Origin: Diogma glabrata
Taxonomy: Eukaryota > Arthropoda > Insecta > Diptera > Cylindrotomidae
Direction of reading: 5' to 3'
Assembly: GCA_963693315.1 (NCBI GenBank)
Contig: OY856188.1
Span: forward strand, 201,749,602-201,813,601
DNA length: 64,000 nt
In this document: piece by piece, positions 1 through 16,857 of the stretch
How the letters are laid out: the number at the start of each line of letters is the position of its first letter
Numbering within the stretch: position 1 is the first letter of the stretch
Made by a program: the position numbers and the translations under genes
Notes under the pieces: model-generated
The model's input: only the letters and a program-made list of their open reading frames with translations
Told to the model about the DNA's origin: nothing
Databases searched by the model: none

Positions 1-1680
1 CAGGGCTTCCGTTTTGTTGTTGTTTATTAATAAGTAGGAAGCAGAAGCTACATAAAAATTAATTACCATCTAAAGTAAAGAAAAAGGAAATAACAAAAAA
101 TGATATTACAAATTTCTTGAGAAAAGGTAAAGAAGGAAAAAAAAATTAATAAACATAAGATTAAAATTAAACCACCTGGTAATTGAACGTTGAGTAAGTT
201 TTTGTTGTGTTAAAGTTTTGCTGTTTTTTAAATATTAAGAATCAACAAGAACAAGATATTGTAAATATATTTTGTGCTATTTTATGTTCTTAGCTATGTT
301 TAGTGAAGACCGCCATCATCTTATAAATTCTTAAGTATCGCCTCCCAGATAAAAAATATATATATAGAATAAAACCATTTTCGAACGAATTTCAGTTCCA
401 ATTTTACCTTTAGACTTATTTTCCGGTCACTGTGTCATTTAGACGCACCCAAGCAATTAATATTAAGAAGACACATCTTGTTCAAAATTCGTTGGTTGTT
501 TTTAGTAAATAAAAGCAATCATTAACACAATCACAACATGAATCATGAGTTTTTCCCATTTTCTTCGTTACAGACAAAATTTATGACATAGTTAGATGAA
601 AGAAAAGAAGAAAAAAATAATTCTGTCAAAGAAGAAACAAAAACAAACGGTTTAATGTAACTTTATGAATTTTAATTTTTAATTAAAATAAATTATAAAC
701 GTTTAAATTTAAATCAAAGTTGAACAAAAAGAAAACAGAACAAGAAACTTTAAGTTGCTATTTCTCTTCTTCTTCTTTTCTATTTTTTTTTAAATTGTAG
801 GAAAAAAATATGTAAATTAATTTCAAAAGCTTTTGTAAAGAAAGAAAATATATGCTCATAGTAAGCTTAAAATTTTTACCAAGTTGCATAGTAAAAAAAA
901 CAAAAAGTTTGGTTTAACAAAGAGAAACGAAAATGAAAAAAAAAATTAAAAAGAAGGTTAAGCAACGGTAATTGATAAAAGAAAATTTATTAATCGGTTT
1001 ATTTTATGGTTTTATATTCCAACTATAGTTTTATAGTAGGTAGGTAGGTAGCTTTACCAATTTCGAGTTTGATAGTTCTATATAAAAAACGAATTTGTTT
1101 ACATTTTTTCATGACCACAACTTTTCCATTGTACAATGAAACTTGTACATGAATGAAAAAAGCATAACCATAAAAGTTCAATCTTTTCAAAATATTTTAA
1201 ATTAAACTTCAAAAAAATATTATTACATTAATTATCAAAAACAAAACATTAAACATACTCTACCGTTGTCAATAACAACGAGTCGTTGAAAAAATTTAAT
1301 ATTTGCTTTTAATTAAAATTTGATTAAAAGTAAATAATATGTAGGGATTCCCAAATAATATTGATTTTTAAATTAATTGTGATTAAAGTTTTAGTTGGAA
1401 TAAAATCATAATTGAATAAATTTTACATTTTTTTTGTTTAACATTTTATAAACTTTTTGATTAAATAATGATTATATAGTTTGAACGGTGAACTGTCAAA
1501 ATCAATGAAGTGAAATTCGTATCAACAAAATAAAAAAATCGTTTTATACAGCTTCAGTTTTTGTACGTTATGCTATGAATTATGATGATAACAATAAAAT
1601 ATAATTTTGAATAGAACTGAATTATTCTAGTCCTATTGCTATAATTATGCTTATATATCTGCTATATTATTTTTTTCTCC
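1..1680. other. AT-rich non-coding DNA
   Basis: I see no long open frame, tRNA-like fold or repeat structure here beyond A/T homopolymer runs. It resembles unconstrained intergenic or intronic insect DNA. Confidence 0.6.
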
Positions 1681-1698
1681 GTGGAATCGTATGTTATT

Positions 1699-1789
1699 GA
1701 ATTAGGAGCTAAAGTTGTACTTTTTGGGTTGAGTCTATAGTTTGGCAATTATAAATGAAACACAAAAAGTCACTTTAGCTCCGAATCCA
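1699..1789. repeat. Imperfect hairpin, arms about 27 bp
   Basis: The stretch around 1699-1726 (containing AGGAGCTAAAGT and ending in TTTTTG) recurs as an imperfect reverse complement at 1763-1789. The loop is about 36 nt. It may be a remnant of a small fold-back element. No protein is encoded. Confidence 0.5.
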
Positions 1790-1797
1790 ATACACTA

Positions 1798-2147
1798 TTT
1801 TTTCGGCAAACGGTTAAATTTGTTTAAATATGAAATTAATGCATCAAATTTTTTATAAATATGTTTTAGGTAATAAATTTTTATTGATTTTAATTCATTT
1901 TGAACAAATTAATAATATCATGTTATTTTACTTTACTGCCGCCGTAAAAATATGAAAATTACTTTACTGCTGCCGTAAAAATATGAAAATTACTTTACAG
2001 CCGCCGTAAAAATATGAAAGTTACTTTACAGCCACCGGCAGATAAAATAAAAATGGCGTTACTTTTGCAGCCGCAGGCTAAAAAGTAAGACTCTAGCTAC
2101 TCCCCAGCGGGAGTAAAGTCAAACTCTACAGCCGTTTGCCGAAAAAA
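1798..2147. repeat. 31-bp tandem repeat between 16-bp inverted repeats
   Basis: At 1929-2036 a unit of about 31 bp (TACTTTACTGCCGCCG followed by an A-rich half) is repeated about 3.5 times with few changes. The block is bracketed by a perfect 16-bp inverted repeat, TTTTTTCGGCAAACGG at 1798-1813 and its complement at 2132-2147. The whole looks like a MITE-sized non-autonomous element of about 350 bp. The superfamily is not recognised. Confidence 0.55.
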
Positions 2148-2198
2148 ATTTTACTTTATGTGTTTTGTGGGTTTTATGGTTTTGTTTCAATTACCTAT

Positions 2199-2945
<747 letters not shown>

Positions 2946-3008
2946 TTAATTTTGGATTTTTGAGATCAAAAAATGAGAGAGATTTGAGATCTGAAACCTT
3001 GACTGTTA

Positions 3009-3278
3009 ATTTTGGATTTTTGAGATCAATTAAACTCAAGTAAGTAAAGAAGTAATTGGAATATTTTCAATTCAAAGGTATGGTTTGAAGTTTCTCAGAA
3101 AAAAACTACAATTCACATTTTACGTGTTTCGGATCGGATTCGAACCTACCCTCGTCAGTGCCCGGCTCGAATCTTTGGGCAGACACGCTATCGATTACGC
3201 CGTTGAGGCGATGACAATTTCAAAGTTGAAACTTCTTCATCACTTATTTATTTTACTTAAGTTGAATTTTTCCACTGT
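3009..3278 (-). repeat. tRNA-derived SINE, copy 1
   Basis: On the minus strand the segment has a tRNA-like head: an A-box-like GGCGTAATCGATAGCG, then a B box GGTTCGAATCC about 45 nt later. An unrelated A/T-rich tail follows. This is the layout of a Pol III-transcribed SINE. The 270-bp segment is nearly identical to the copy at 3523-3792. The short plus-strand open frame through it is an antisense artefact. Confidence 0.75.
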
Positions 3279-3522
3279 CATTAGACTCCATATTATGGAA
3301 ATGCTTTTACATTATATGGGATTTTTTGCATTAAATTTCTAGACAATACTTTGTGTGAATTCATAGAATGGGGAACATTTCTATTCTAATTAACATCCTA
3401 AGTCACGATTGTATAGTCATTATTGATTGTTTCCAATCAATGTGAAATCAATGGCTGACACTTGGTCAATTTGTAGTTCTACATGTATTAACATTAGACT
3501 ACATTAAGGGAATTTAAATTTC

Positions 3523-3792
3523 ATTTTGGATTTTTGAGATCAATTAAACTCAAGTAAGTAAAGAAGTAATTGGAATATTTTCAATTCAAAGGTATGGTTT
3601 GAAGTTTCTCAGAAAAAAACTACAATACACATTTTACGTGTTTCGGATCGGATTCGAACCTACCCTCGTCAGTGCCCGGCTCGAATCTTTGGGCAGACAC
3701 GCTATCGATTACGCCGTTGAGGCGATGACAATTTCAAAGTTGAAACTTCTTCATCACTTATTTATTTTACTTAAGTTGAATTTTTCCACTGT
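3523..3792 (-). repeat. tRNA-derived SINE, copy 2
   Basis: This has the same 270-bp length as copy 1 and differs at only a few positions, with identical A-box and B-box regions on the minus strand. Both copies start and end at the same points in the same orientation. That implies recent insertion or a segmental duplication. The 244 bp between them is unique. Confidence 0.75.
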
Positions 3793-4126
3793 TAATTTAC
3801 ACATGTACACTGTTAATTTTTTGAAATAATTTTTAACTGTGTAACATAAGAAAAAAAACGGTGTAATTGAAAAAAAGATGGCATAGCCTTTTTTTTTTAA
3901 CTAAATTGAAGCTTATTTTATATCTAACCACTTGTGAAAGGGGACTTGCGTTATTTTTTGTTTTAAAGATAAAATTCGTTGTGCATATGACTGTCGAGAA
4001 TCAATTTTAGGTAGATTTCATATAAAAATCTACCTATTGCAATGGGCTTCATCTCGGAATTTCGGAAAATTTTTTTTGCCAAACGACTATATATGATAAG
4101 CGGAGACAAAAAAACAAAAAAAAAAA

Positions 4127-4199
<73 letters not shown>

Positions 4200-4221
4200 A
4201 ACGATATGAGATATAACGAAA

Positions 4222-5190
4222 ACGACCGGCACTCTCACGGTCGCATTTGTTGAGCTAGATCAAAAAACTTTTCTGCACTTGTGTGTTCTAATAATATCTT
4301 GGACAAGTTCGTGAGTCAGCAAAATCCGACACGTGGTTAAGAAACTAGAGGCTTTTTTCTGAAAAAAATTGATTTTTTAAAACCGTTATAACGGCCGTTT
4401 GGATACTAATATTTCAAAAAATTTAACAAATTTAGAATCTTTGGAATCTTTTTTATCAATTTGTTTTAAAAATAGACCTCTGCAGTTAGAGGTTCCTGAG
4501 TGAGTGGCTCCAACAAAAAAGTTTGCAAAAAAAATTTTTTTTTGAAACAACCGGCACTCTCACGGTCGCATTTATAAGGCCAGATCAAAAAACCTTTTCT
4601 AAAAATGTGCATTTTATTAATATCTTGGACAAGTTCGTAAATCAGCCCAATTCAACACATGGTTAAGAAACTAGAAGCTTTATACTAGAAAAAAATTCTG
4701 TTTTTTAGATCCGTTATAACGGCCGTTTGGATTCTAATATTTTTAAAAACTTCATAAATTTAGAATTTTTGAAATCTTTTTAATCAGTTTATTCCAAAAA
4801 AAGACCTCTACAGTTGGAGGTTTCCGAGTGAGCGGCTCCAACAACAAAGCTTGTAAATCACAAAATGCGTTTGAATCAACCGGCGCTCTCACGGTTGCAT
4901 TTGTGGAGCCAGATCAAAAAACCTTTCTTAAAAATGTGTGTTTTATTACTATCTTGGACAAGTTCGTAAATCAGAAAAATCTGACACATGGTTAAGGAAC
5001 TATAGGCTTTATACTAGAAAAAAAAGTAGTTTTTTTAATCCGTTATAACGGCCGTTTGGATACTAATATTTTTAAAATCTTCATAAATTTAGAATCTGTG
5101 GAAACATTTTAATCCGTTTCTTATAAATATAAACCTCTGCAGTTAGAGGTTTTTGACTTGTTGGCTTCAACAAAAAAGTTTGCAACAATC
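4222..5190. repeat. 327-bp tandem repeat, three copies
   Basis: The landmark CCGGCACTCTCACGGTCGCA starts at 4226 and 4551 and, slightly changed, at 4880, giving periods of 325 and 329 bp. Each unit also carries TATCTTGGACAAGTTCG, CCGTTATAACGGCCGTTTGG (which has a short palindrome) and a CTCTGCAGTTAGAGG hairpin. The copies are diverged, mostly by substitutions. No protein is encoded. Confidence 0.85.
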
Positions 5191-5916
5191 CCCAACTACA
5201 ATTTCCAAAAACCTTATAACAGTCAATGTCAACCTTATAACAGTCAAAAAAATAAAAGATTTGAATAGAAGAAATTAATTTTTTTTTCTCAGAAATAAAC
5301 TATTTTGATATTTTGCAGTAATTGCACGACATATGAAATAGAGTAGGTTTGTGTCATAAATTGTTACACACATGTTCTGTGGTAGATTTGATATTTGTTT
5401 GTTGCAAAATTGGATAGATATAATTTTGCTTGTAGGTAGCTAATTATCTTTTTAAAATTTGCTCGATATCTGTTTGAAATTAGTTTGTTTTGTTTAAACT
5501 AATCTGATACATCAGATTCTACTGGCACACAAAACTGTCTGATCTCGAAATCTACCTATTTCTAGCGGATATACGTGCCGCTTGGACTTTTTTTTGTTCT
5601 GAATGAAAATTTTAAAAATGGCGATTTCTAGATTCAGATTTTTTTTTATGTTAAATATCAAATATTTTATTATTAAATGAACTTTTTAAAAAGCAATTTC
5701 AGTCAAGTTCAGCAAAATTTTGCGACATTTTGACTCGACCCTTTTTAATTTGGTTTATTTTTAGTTTATAGATAGCCTTTGATAAATGAAAAATACGACT
5801 TCAAGTAGAATTTTTGTTAAATATAATAATATAAATTATTATATTTTTAAATATAATAATATAATTATAATAACAATATAAATATAATAACAAACAACAG
5901 TAATGCTACGCGTCAT

Positions 5917-7242
5917 TTGGTTGAAAAAAGTAAAACTCTACATGAAAATAATTTTCAGCATTCATCTGCGACGGATAAAAGAGGTGTATCCACAACAGAT
6001 ATAAATGTTGTGGAGCAGTTCTATAAAAGTGATGAAATCAGTAGATTATTGTCAGGCAAACGAGGTGCAATATCTTTTAAAAAAGGAGAGGAGCGCATAT
6101 AAACACAAAAGCGATTATTGCTATGTACATTAAATGAAGCTTATGTGGAGTTTAAAAATAAGTTTCCTGATGTGAAAATAGGATTTACTAAATTCACGTC
6201 CCTTCGACCACAAGTATGTATAAAATTATCCCAAGGAGTTCATAATGTGTGCGTGTGTACCATACATCAAAATATGAAACTAATGATTCAACACTCTAAG
6301 ATGTCTTGGATTACTGATGCTCCTTTCCAGAATTATAAAACATTAATTGACTTTGTTTCATGTGGTGAATTAACAGAAGATTGTCATACTTTGAAGTGCA
6401 ATGAATGTTCAAAAAAACTTCAACAACTGGAAGAAAAATTACTAAATGATATTGACGTTAAAGGAATCCTTCAAGTCAAATATCAACAATGGAATACCAC
6501 TGATCGATGCAATTTGGATACTTTAATAGAAACTGTAGAAGAATTTATGAAAAAATTTATTTACCGTTTACAAACTTTGATACCACACAACTTTATAGTA
6601 AAACAGCAATCTACATTCATTGAGGAAAAAAAAATTAGAAGCAGGAAGTGCTTCGTTCAAGGGGATTTTTCTGAAAACTACGGCTTCATAATTCAGGATG
6701 CGGTTCAAGGCTATTATTATAATAATTAACAAGCTACTATTCATCCATTTGTCATTTATTTTAAAAGTGCCGCAAGTGAATATATACAGCACCGAAGTTT
6801 TATACTCATTTCGGATATAAACGATCACAACAGTACTACAGTCCATCTTTTCATTGCAAAACTTATTGAATTCTTCAAAACGCATATAAATTCTAATATA
6901 ACGAAAATAATTTATAACACTGACGGTGCACCTTCTCCATACAAAAATAAACATAACTTAATTAACTTATGCCACCACAAAAAAGACTTTAAGGTTGATG
7001 CAGAATGGCATTTTCATGCTACCAGCCATGGAAAGGGACCTTGTGATGGAATTGGTAGTACACTGAAGCATTTTGCACACCGTTATAGTATAGGGAGCAA
7101 AGATATTATTGATACACCAAAAAAACTTTTCGTATGGGCTTTAAAATGGGAATCTACCATGAACTTTGGATACGCCGATAAAAATGAATATCAATTAACA
7201 AAAAAAAATTACAAAATCGATATAAAAATGGGATTACTATAA
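5917..7242 (+). pseudogene. Transposase-like gene, two in-frame stops
   Basis: One reading frame of 442 codons is open except for TAA at 6100-6102 and 6727-6729, then ends at TAA 7240-7242. Visible features are an N-terminal stretch with QKRLLLCTLNEAY and KIGFTKFTSLRP, CVCTIHQN, a Cys pair (CNECSKK), an acidic IISD region, NTDGAPSPYKNK, and HATSHGKGPCDGIGSTLKH near the end. From memory this pattern belongs to a widespread, poorly named arthropod family with DDE-transposase-like Asp residues. I cannot assign a superfamily. It sits centrally between the long inverted repeats, as expected for the element's transposase. The two nonsense codons make it inactive as it stands. Confidence 0.65.
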
Positions 7243-8318
7243 GTGGAACTCAAAAATTTCATTCTTTTGTACCATTAAATACTAAGACAATAAATGCAAA
7301 AATGTTTTCCAACTCAAAAGAAACTTTTAAATGTAAAATAAGTAAATAATTTTTAATAACTATATTTATTTTCTTTAACCTACATATATAATTTGTATGA
7401 TACTTTAAATAGTTTATTCAATAATAAAATATTTGTAATTTAATGTTAAAATACAATCTTTTACTTCATGACCATAATAACATAATACGAACATAATACT
7501 TCTCCAGTCAAAAGTTCCTAAATAGATTTTGTTATTTATACGGTTTTTTCGTTTGCAGTCGAGACTGTCAAATTATTTTTACAAGAGTGACAAGTGATTA
7601 CTAAAAGTGACAAATAAACATTTCTTTTTTTTATGCCATCTAATACAAAGAAAATAATTGCAGAAGTGTTTTCCTATTCAAAAGAAACTTCTGTTTGTAA
7701 AACAAGTAAATCATTTTTAACAATTGTATTTATTTAATTTATTGTACTACATATATAATTTTTATAATATTTTAAAAAGTTCATCTAATAATAAAATATT
7801 TGATATTTAACATAAAAAAAAATATTTAAGTTTATAACGCCATTTTTATAATTTTCCTTCAGACCACAAAAAAACTGATTCCCGACAGTCATATGCGCAA
7901 CGAATTTTATCTTACAAACAAAAAATAACGCGTGTCCGAAACTTTCACAAGTGGTTAGATATAAAATAAGCTTCAATTTAGTTAAAAAAAAAAAAAAAAA
8001 GGCTATGCCATCTTTTTTTCAGTTACACCATTATTTCAAAAAATTAACAGTGCACATTTTTAAAAACTTTGTTCTAATACCTATTCAACGACATATCATT
8101 CATGAAAATCGATTGAGTAGTTTTTCTACAATCGTTCGTCAAAATGCACTCACATCACAAAACAACAAAAACTTGAGGAGCACCCTGTGAAGACCCCTGG
8201 TCGAAAAAAAAATTCTAAGAGAACTTGTATTTTTTATTTATCAAAGACTATCTATAAACAAAAATAATCAAAATTAAAACGGGTCAAGTCAAAAGGATGT
8301 TGAATCTTCGTGAAATTG

Positions 8319-8319
<1 letters not shown>

Positions 8320-8409
<90 letters not shown>
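8320..8409. repeat. (TA)n microsatellite
   Basis: This is a pure TA array of about 90 bp, directly followed by the dispersed repeat that starts near 8430. Confidence 0.95.
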
Positions 8410-8417
<8 letters not shown>

Positions 8418-8429
8418 TAATAAAATGTG

Positions 8430-9030
8430 ATGTGTAGTAGGCATTACAATATGTGTCACAACAACACATAAAAACCATTTAGGACCAAGGTCCCACAACA
8501 ACATGCGTTCTAAGGATGTTAATGGACGCAAATCTGTTTTTTTTTGAATATTTGTTTGTTAAATATTGGATAACTAAACCATAAATCCTATCACATATAA
8601 AATATGACATAGGCCAATATTTCGTGATAGGATAGGGAAAATAAAAATAAAATAAGAGATAAAAAGCAAATTTGTTTTATAAATTTGCAGGAACAAAACT
8701 GAAATTGGTCTGCCAATAGTCCAGCCAATTCTTGATTATGGGACGCATTATATTTTTCAATGATTTAAGCTCAGATATATAGTTATACGAAGGCTCGTTT
8801 CTTCGAGCAAGCTACAGCGTTCCAGCATCAAGGAATATTCATTAGCTAAGATTGAGAGTGCAACCGTTGACTGAATACAGTTCATCCGCCAGCACCCCTA
8901 AGATAGCACCTTGGCTAGTGATATCTCACGGCTATTGCCAGTGGTATGTGATATCTCACGAAAAATCATATGCCAATAGCGGGGACTGGAGTACGCGGGG
9001 TTTTCACACTCGTGGATCAAAAAATAGAAA
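8430..9030. repeat. Dispersed repeat, copy A (partner at 43.6-44.3 kb)
   Basis: Shared landmarks with 43616-44265, in the same order, are CACAACAACACATAAAA, GTTAATGGACGCAAAT, GACATAGGCCAATATTTC, TTGCAGGAACAAA, TTTCTTCGAGCAAGC, the paired GTGATATCTCACG segments, and GTACGCGGGG. Identity is moderate, with many indels. It is an old repeat of about 600 bp with no surviving reading frame. The family is not recognised. Confidence 0.65.
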
Positions 9031-9067
9031 AAAATTAACAAATTAATAAAAACTGATCCCTCCATGC

Positions 9068-12359
<3,292 letters not shown>

Positions 12360-12660
12360 CTGTTTTTCGATGGTATGATTTTTCGATGTAATGATTTATT
12401 CATTACATCGAATATTTTCGATGTAATGATATTTCGATGATATCATTTTTTATTCGATTTTATGAATTTCGATAGTAAGATTTTTCGATTTTGTGAATCA
12501 AATTTTCGATTATATGATTTTCGGTGATGTGATCTTTCGATGCTATGACTTTTCGACGTAATGAACATTGATATGAATATGAAATTCGGTGGTATGAACT
12601 TTCGGCCTTATGATTTCTGGTGATTCGACGATTTGATTTTTCGATGTTATGATACGGACT
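12360..12660. repeat. Diverged TTTCGATG..ATGA minisatellite
   Basis: A unit of about 14-17 bp, TTTTCGATGnnATGA, is repeated roughly 18-20 times with heavy divergence, including variants such as TTTCGGTGATGTGA. A short inverted section (GTAATGATTTATTCATTAC) lies near 12390-12412. Confidence 0.75.
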
Positions 12661-15600
12661 CGCTGGTATGAGATATGCGCTGAAACTCCTATTTCAGTTA
12701 CAGTTTAAGGAGCATATTTTTGCTACAATGTCGAACATTATGTATCTTGGAAACTTGAAATTTTCCACAAAAATCTAATCTCGTCTATTTATATAGTATT
12801 TGGACTTTAGCGGCGGAAAAACCACTGTGTTTTTCAGAGGTGCATGGGGGTGGGCGAGGATATGGAATTTTATAGTGATTGCCTGTATGTTGAACAGTAA
12901 AAACCCGTCCATATATTCATTTACGCTCTGACTCTTCTATCAGACGGGAGTGGTGACCTGGGTACCAAAAGTAACCAGGCATACATGTTTGTTTGTGCAA
13001 CTTGTTACTTTTTATTACTATCACTATCATTCGATCCTGCCTTAAGGATGTGTCAAAGTTCAAAAATGCTGCATTTTGCACTCATTGTTTTGGTTTCGAA
13101 CCACTAATATAATTTACACTTTTGAAAAATTATGATTTCTCATAAAGGGATAACATAGATAAACATAATAGCAACTGGATGCGCTAAATATGTTTGCAGC
13201 TGTTACTTTTTTATTTTCAGTGTTCCATGGAAATTTCAAAAGTGTAAAACAGAATTCAAAAAAAAAATAAAACTGACATGATTCTGTTTCTGCGACGGAA
13301 TAGATCAGTACGGCGGAATTGGCACCTCTTGAGTAGATTGTGTCATTTTTACTTACTGTTTTATTATTTCCTTAGTTCTTATCTGAAAAGTTGTACAACT
13401 CTAGTAATTTTTGCGAGCTAGCTATAAATTTTATTGTTAATTGTGAGGATGACATCAAAGTTATTTAAAAGTAAATATCAACAGACTAAATGTCAAAATA
13501 ATAAAAACAAAATTACTGTGTTCGATTTATGTAGGAACAAAATTGAAAAAGTGCACTATTTTGAAAGAATTTAATCGATGAATTGATCCTTTGAATTTAA
13601 AAAATTTACGCTTATTTAAGTATAAAGTTTGTTTCATCATATCATTATGCTGTATTTTGTCTTCAAGTGAATTGAATTTTTATATTTTTAATCAGTCTCA
13701 AAATAGAGGATTAATGCCAAGGTCATCTTTATTTCAAAACAAGTCAGGTCAGGTCAAGTCAAGTCAGGTCAGGTCAAGTCAAGTCAGATCAAGTTTATTT
13801 ATGATCATATTCCAAGTAACAGTGGCATACAATATAGACTTAATGTAGAAATGATAGTCAAATTATTAAACTGTATTATAAACAGCAATTAAAATGTTAG
13901 AACAAGAGCATTTCTCCTTTAATGTTCAGGAATTCTGAAAAAGACTCTTTATAAATGAAATTCTATATTTCTTCCCTTCCAAGAATTTCTTCTTAAAGTG
14001 TTGACTCTACAAACACCAGTTTAAATTTAATTGAAATCCATTTACAATTCAACAAAACATTTGTGTTTAGCTTACAGAATCATCAAAATTTAACCAGAAC
14101 AAAATGACACTAATCAGAAAACATATTTACTGTCTTCAAATTGTTGTAAAATTTAACTAAAATCAAAATGATCGGTCGTGCGAGCTAAATTTATAAATGT
14201 TCCAATTCTGTCATGCGTGCCACATATTTGCGTTCACTTGATGAATAGAGCTTCGATCTATCATCTCGTTAGGAAATACGATTCTGTTTCAACATAATTT
14301 CAACGTAAATAAGGTGTAATACAGATATGTCATGACACTTCATAATTATACTCTGGCTTCATTCATGGTGGCAATTTAAGACTGAAAGATACTGCAGGAG
14401 TTGTACCGGTGAAAATAAAGTAGTTTATATCAAATTTTTTGCAGAAAAGCACGCAGTACGTTTTCACATTGATTCTTCATTTGTTCTTGGTCTGTATAGT
14501 AAGTAATCTGGATTTGCTTACACAACTGCTTCACCTATTCAGCCCTGCGTAACAGTAGCGTAATGTTCTCATTTGGGTCAAATGACGTTTTTTGCAAGAA
14601 CAAAGTGATACGTTATCTTTTTCACCCTTTTCAGCTATCGGAGTTGTATGCTTAATAAAACCTGGCATTTTTGCTTACTATCAGTGATCAAACCCAGAAC
14701 GAAATTTGGAAAATACGTTTACCGAATTGAGAGTAAGGAATTGAGAGTAATTCGAAGTAAGGTTAAAAAACGTGACAATATAAATTTAAAACAAAAAAAA
14801 ATTCTTCACTTTTTCAAATTATAATCCCTCTTCTGGTGGTCAAACTAGGTATTATTCAAACACACAATTTAATTTTCTAAAAAGCATGAAATTCCCGTTT
14901 CCCGTGCGCCGTCTACAGATGAACGACTTGGCGACATTTGTTTTAGCATAACTACGCCGCTAAAGGCACTTTTGTAAAATTAAATAATAAATACTTTGGA
15001 ATGATCTAAGATCTTTTAACATTGGTAATGTTCGTATAAGTGCGAAATTAAGAACAGAAAACAGAACAATTTTCGGTGAGCACTATATACAAAAGAAAAT
15101 AATCCATCGAAATGCATATGACAATCAAACTAACTCTTTTACGATAAAAGGGGGGTTAAAGCGAAATATTTTCCGTTTTCTAATGAAGAAAATTAATCAC
15201 AATATTTCTGAGTTCATGCGAAGTTTACAGTTTTTCTAAAGAAAGATATTGAAAGACGTTTACGTAGATGGTCAGCAACACCATCGTCACATCTTTTTTA
15301 AGGTTTCCGAATTGAGCATTAACGATGAAATTCCAAAGAAATAATGACTGCAAGATATTATTTTGCATTGTTCAATTCTGTCTGTCTCAGAAGATTCCTT
15401 TATTTAAGTTGCCAGTTTTGTGCACTTCTCAACTCATAGTTATACGATTTAATCACTATCCTATAAGGTGCTCAGTTTACAACAGCTTTTTTCTCCTGCC
15501 ATCTTGAAGAGCATCTTTGCATTGTCGTCAAACTTTTCTGTGCAGCATATTGCTTTAATTGAATTTTTTTCATACAAAAATTTATTTAATTTATGAACTT

Positions 15601-16857
15601 CTTATATTTTAGCAAAATAACTTTTATTTTTCTGTTTCCGTCTTATTCAATACAACTTACAAGTAATAATGAAATAAAGTAAAACAACACAATTCAAGTT
15701 TGAGTTTAATTAAGATCGGTTAAATTAGATAACAAAAATTTGAGCAATATTTCACTTTTCGATGTTATCGTATTTTATCTAATTTTCTGACATTACTTAA
15801 TTTTCTGGTTATATTGAAAATTTTAAGCAAACCTTACCTAATTGATTTTGTTATAAGTTTTGATTGTTTGGTTTCAATTATAATCCACAAACTTTGGTTG
15901 TTTCATCTTGCATTTAAAGTGTTGTATTATATAGTATTAAGCGTTGTAGTAGATAACTTTTACCTTGCATGTAGTTGGAAATTAAGGGGGATAGCCATTG
16001 TGACGGCCGAAAAAATGAGTGATTTTCAGGAACTTTTTTGACGGAGGTATTTGAAGAGTATGTATGGGTATCACAATCTTTTTATTTCGTAAAACATTTT
16101 TTTTTGTGATTGATTTAAAATTGCCGCACTTTAAATAGTAGTAATAGTATTTAAATAGTACCGGAGCCCGTCCAAATCCGTACTACTGTCCTGATTTCGG
16201 GTCATGTTTGTTAACTTTAAGTAAACATTTTTTGTTATGGACAAGTATAATGCCATTCACTTATTTCAACAATGGCAAAAATCTTGAAACTCTCCAAAAC
16301 TTACATGTTGCATCATCTGTAAGAGAAGCGAAGTGAAGCGTATTTTAAAGATCTAAAAAGATATGTGATGGAAGGAAAAAAATCTGTAAGAGTCGATAAG
16401 GTGATAATAATGCATCTAAGATCATTATCAGAGACTATGAAGCTACTCGAGTCATATAATAAAAAAACGAATACAACAACTCATAGTCAAACCGCAACTG
16501 AAAACTATCTATGCACTAACAGAAACAATTTAACTAAATGTTCAAGTCTGGATGAATCGGCAACAAATGGAAATTATCCTGAATTAAGCATATATACTGA
16601 TGCTTCTCAGTCTGGTTCTACATCTGTTCACAAAACTATCTATCACCCCGATTACTGAAGTCGATAAAAACGGTTACGAATAAAACTAAAAATTCTGAAA
16701 CCAAAAAACTCCAAAACGAAAAAAAAATTTTACATTTACGTTCTTCAATTTCTTCTATGTTCACAAAAATAATTAAAGACGTTTGAAAAAATTATTCTCA
16801 CATGAAAAATTGAGGCGACTAAAATGTCATTTAAAGTGACATGTCGTATAATATGAC
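12661..16857. other. AT-rich non-coding DNA
   Basis: There is no supported gene. The content is a GTCAA/GTCAG pentanucleotide microsatellite at 13742-13793 and scattered short open frames with no recognisable motif. One is a 97-codon frame at 16365-16658 that is Ser/Thr/Asn-rich and could at most be an unrecognised exon or transposon remnant. Confidence 0.5.
13742..13793. repeat. (GTCAR)n microsatellite
   Basis: GTCAG and GTCAA pentamers alternate for about 50 bp, encoding the repetitive QVKSSQVRS pattern in one frame. Confidence 0.9.

Larger units (their letters stand above)
3805..8058 (+). mobile_element. Decayed DNA transposon with long inverted repeats
   Basis: The left end at about 3805-4003 reappears as an inverted copy at about 7882-8058. 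Both contain a poly-T/A run next to TTTAACTAAATTGAAGC and a stretch ending in ATATGACTGTCG. Identity is high apart from a short insertion in the left arm. Between the arms lie a short TA array (4131-4198), a three-copy 327-bp satellite and a broken transposase-like gene. The remainder (5191-5916 and 7243-7881) is AT-rich filler, with a partial internal duplication around 7270-7380/7640-7750 (AAAAGAAACTT context). I infer one autonomous-lineage element of about 4.25 kb. I saw no convincing target-site duplication, so exact ends are uncertain. Confidence 0.6.

Noticed and set aside
3085..3829. Two 76-85 aa frames with RIGFEPTLVSARLES
   Set aside because: They are the antisense of the tRNA-like head of the SINE copies. 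The GFEPT motif is a well-known translation of tRNA B-box sequence.
6568..6954. 128-aa minus-strand frame
   Set aside because: Shadow of the transposase-like frame on the plus strand.
16365..16658. 97-codon Ser/Thr/Asn-rich frame
   Set aside because: No start context, no motif and no neighbours. I cannot separate it from chance in AT-rich DNA.
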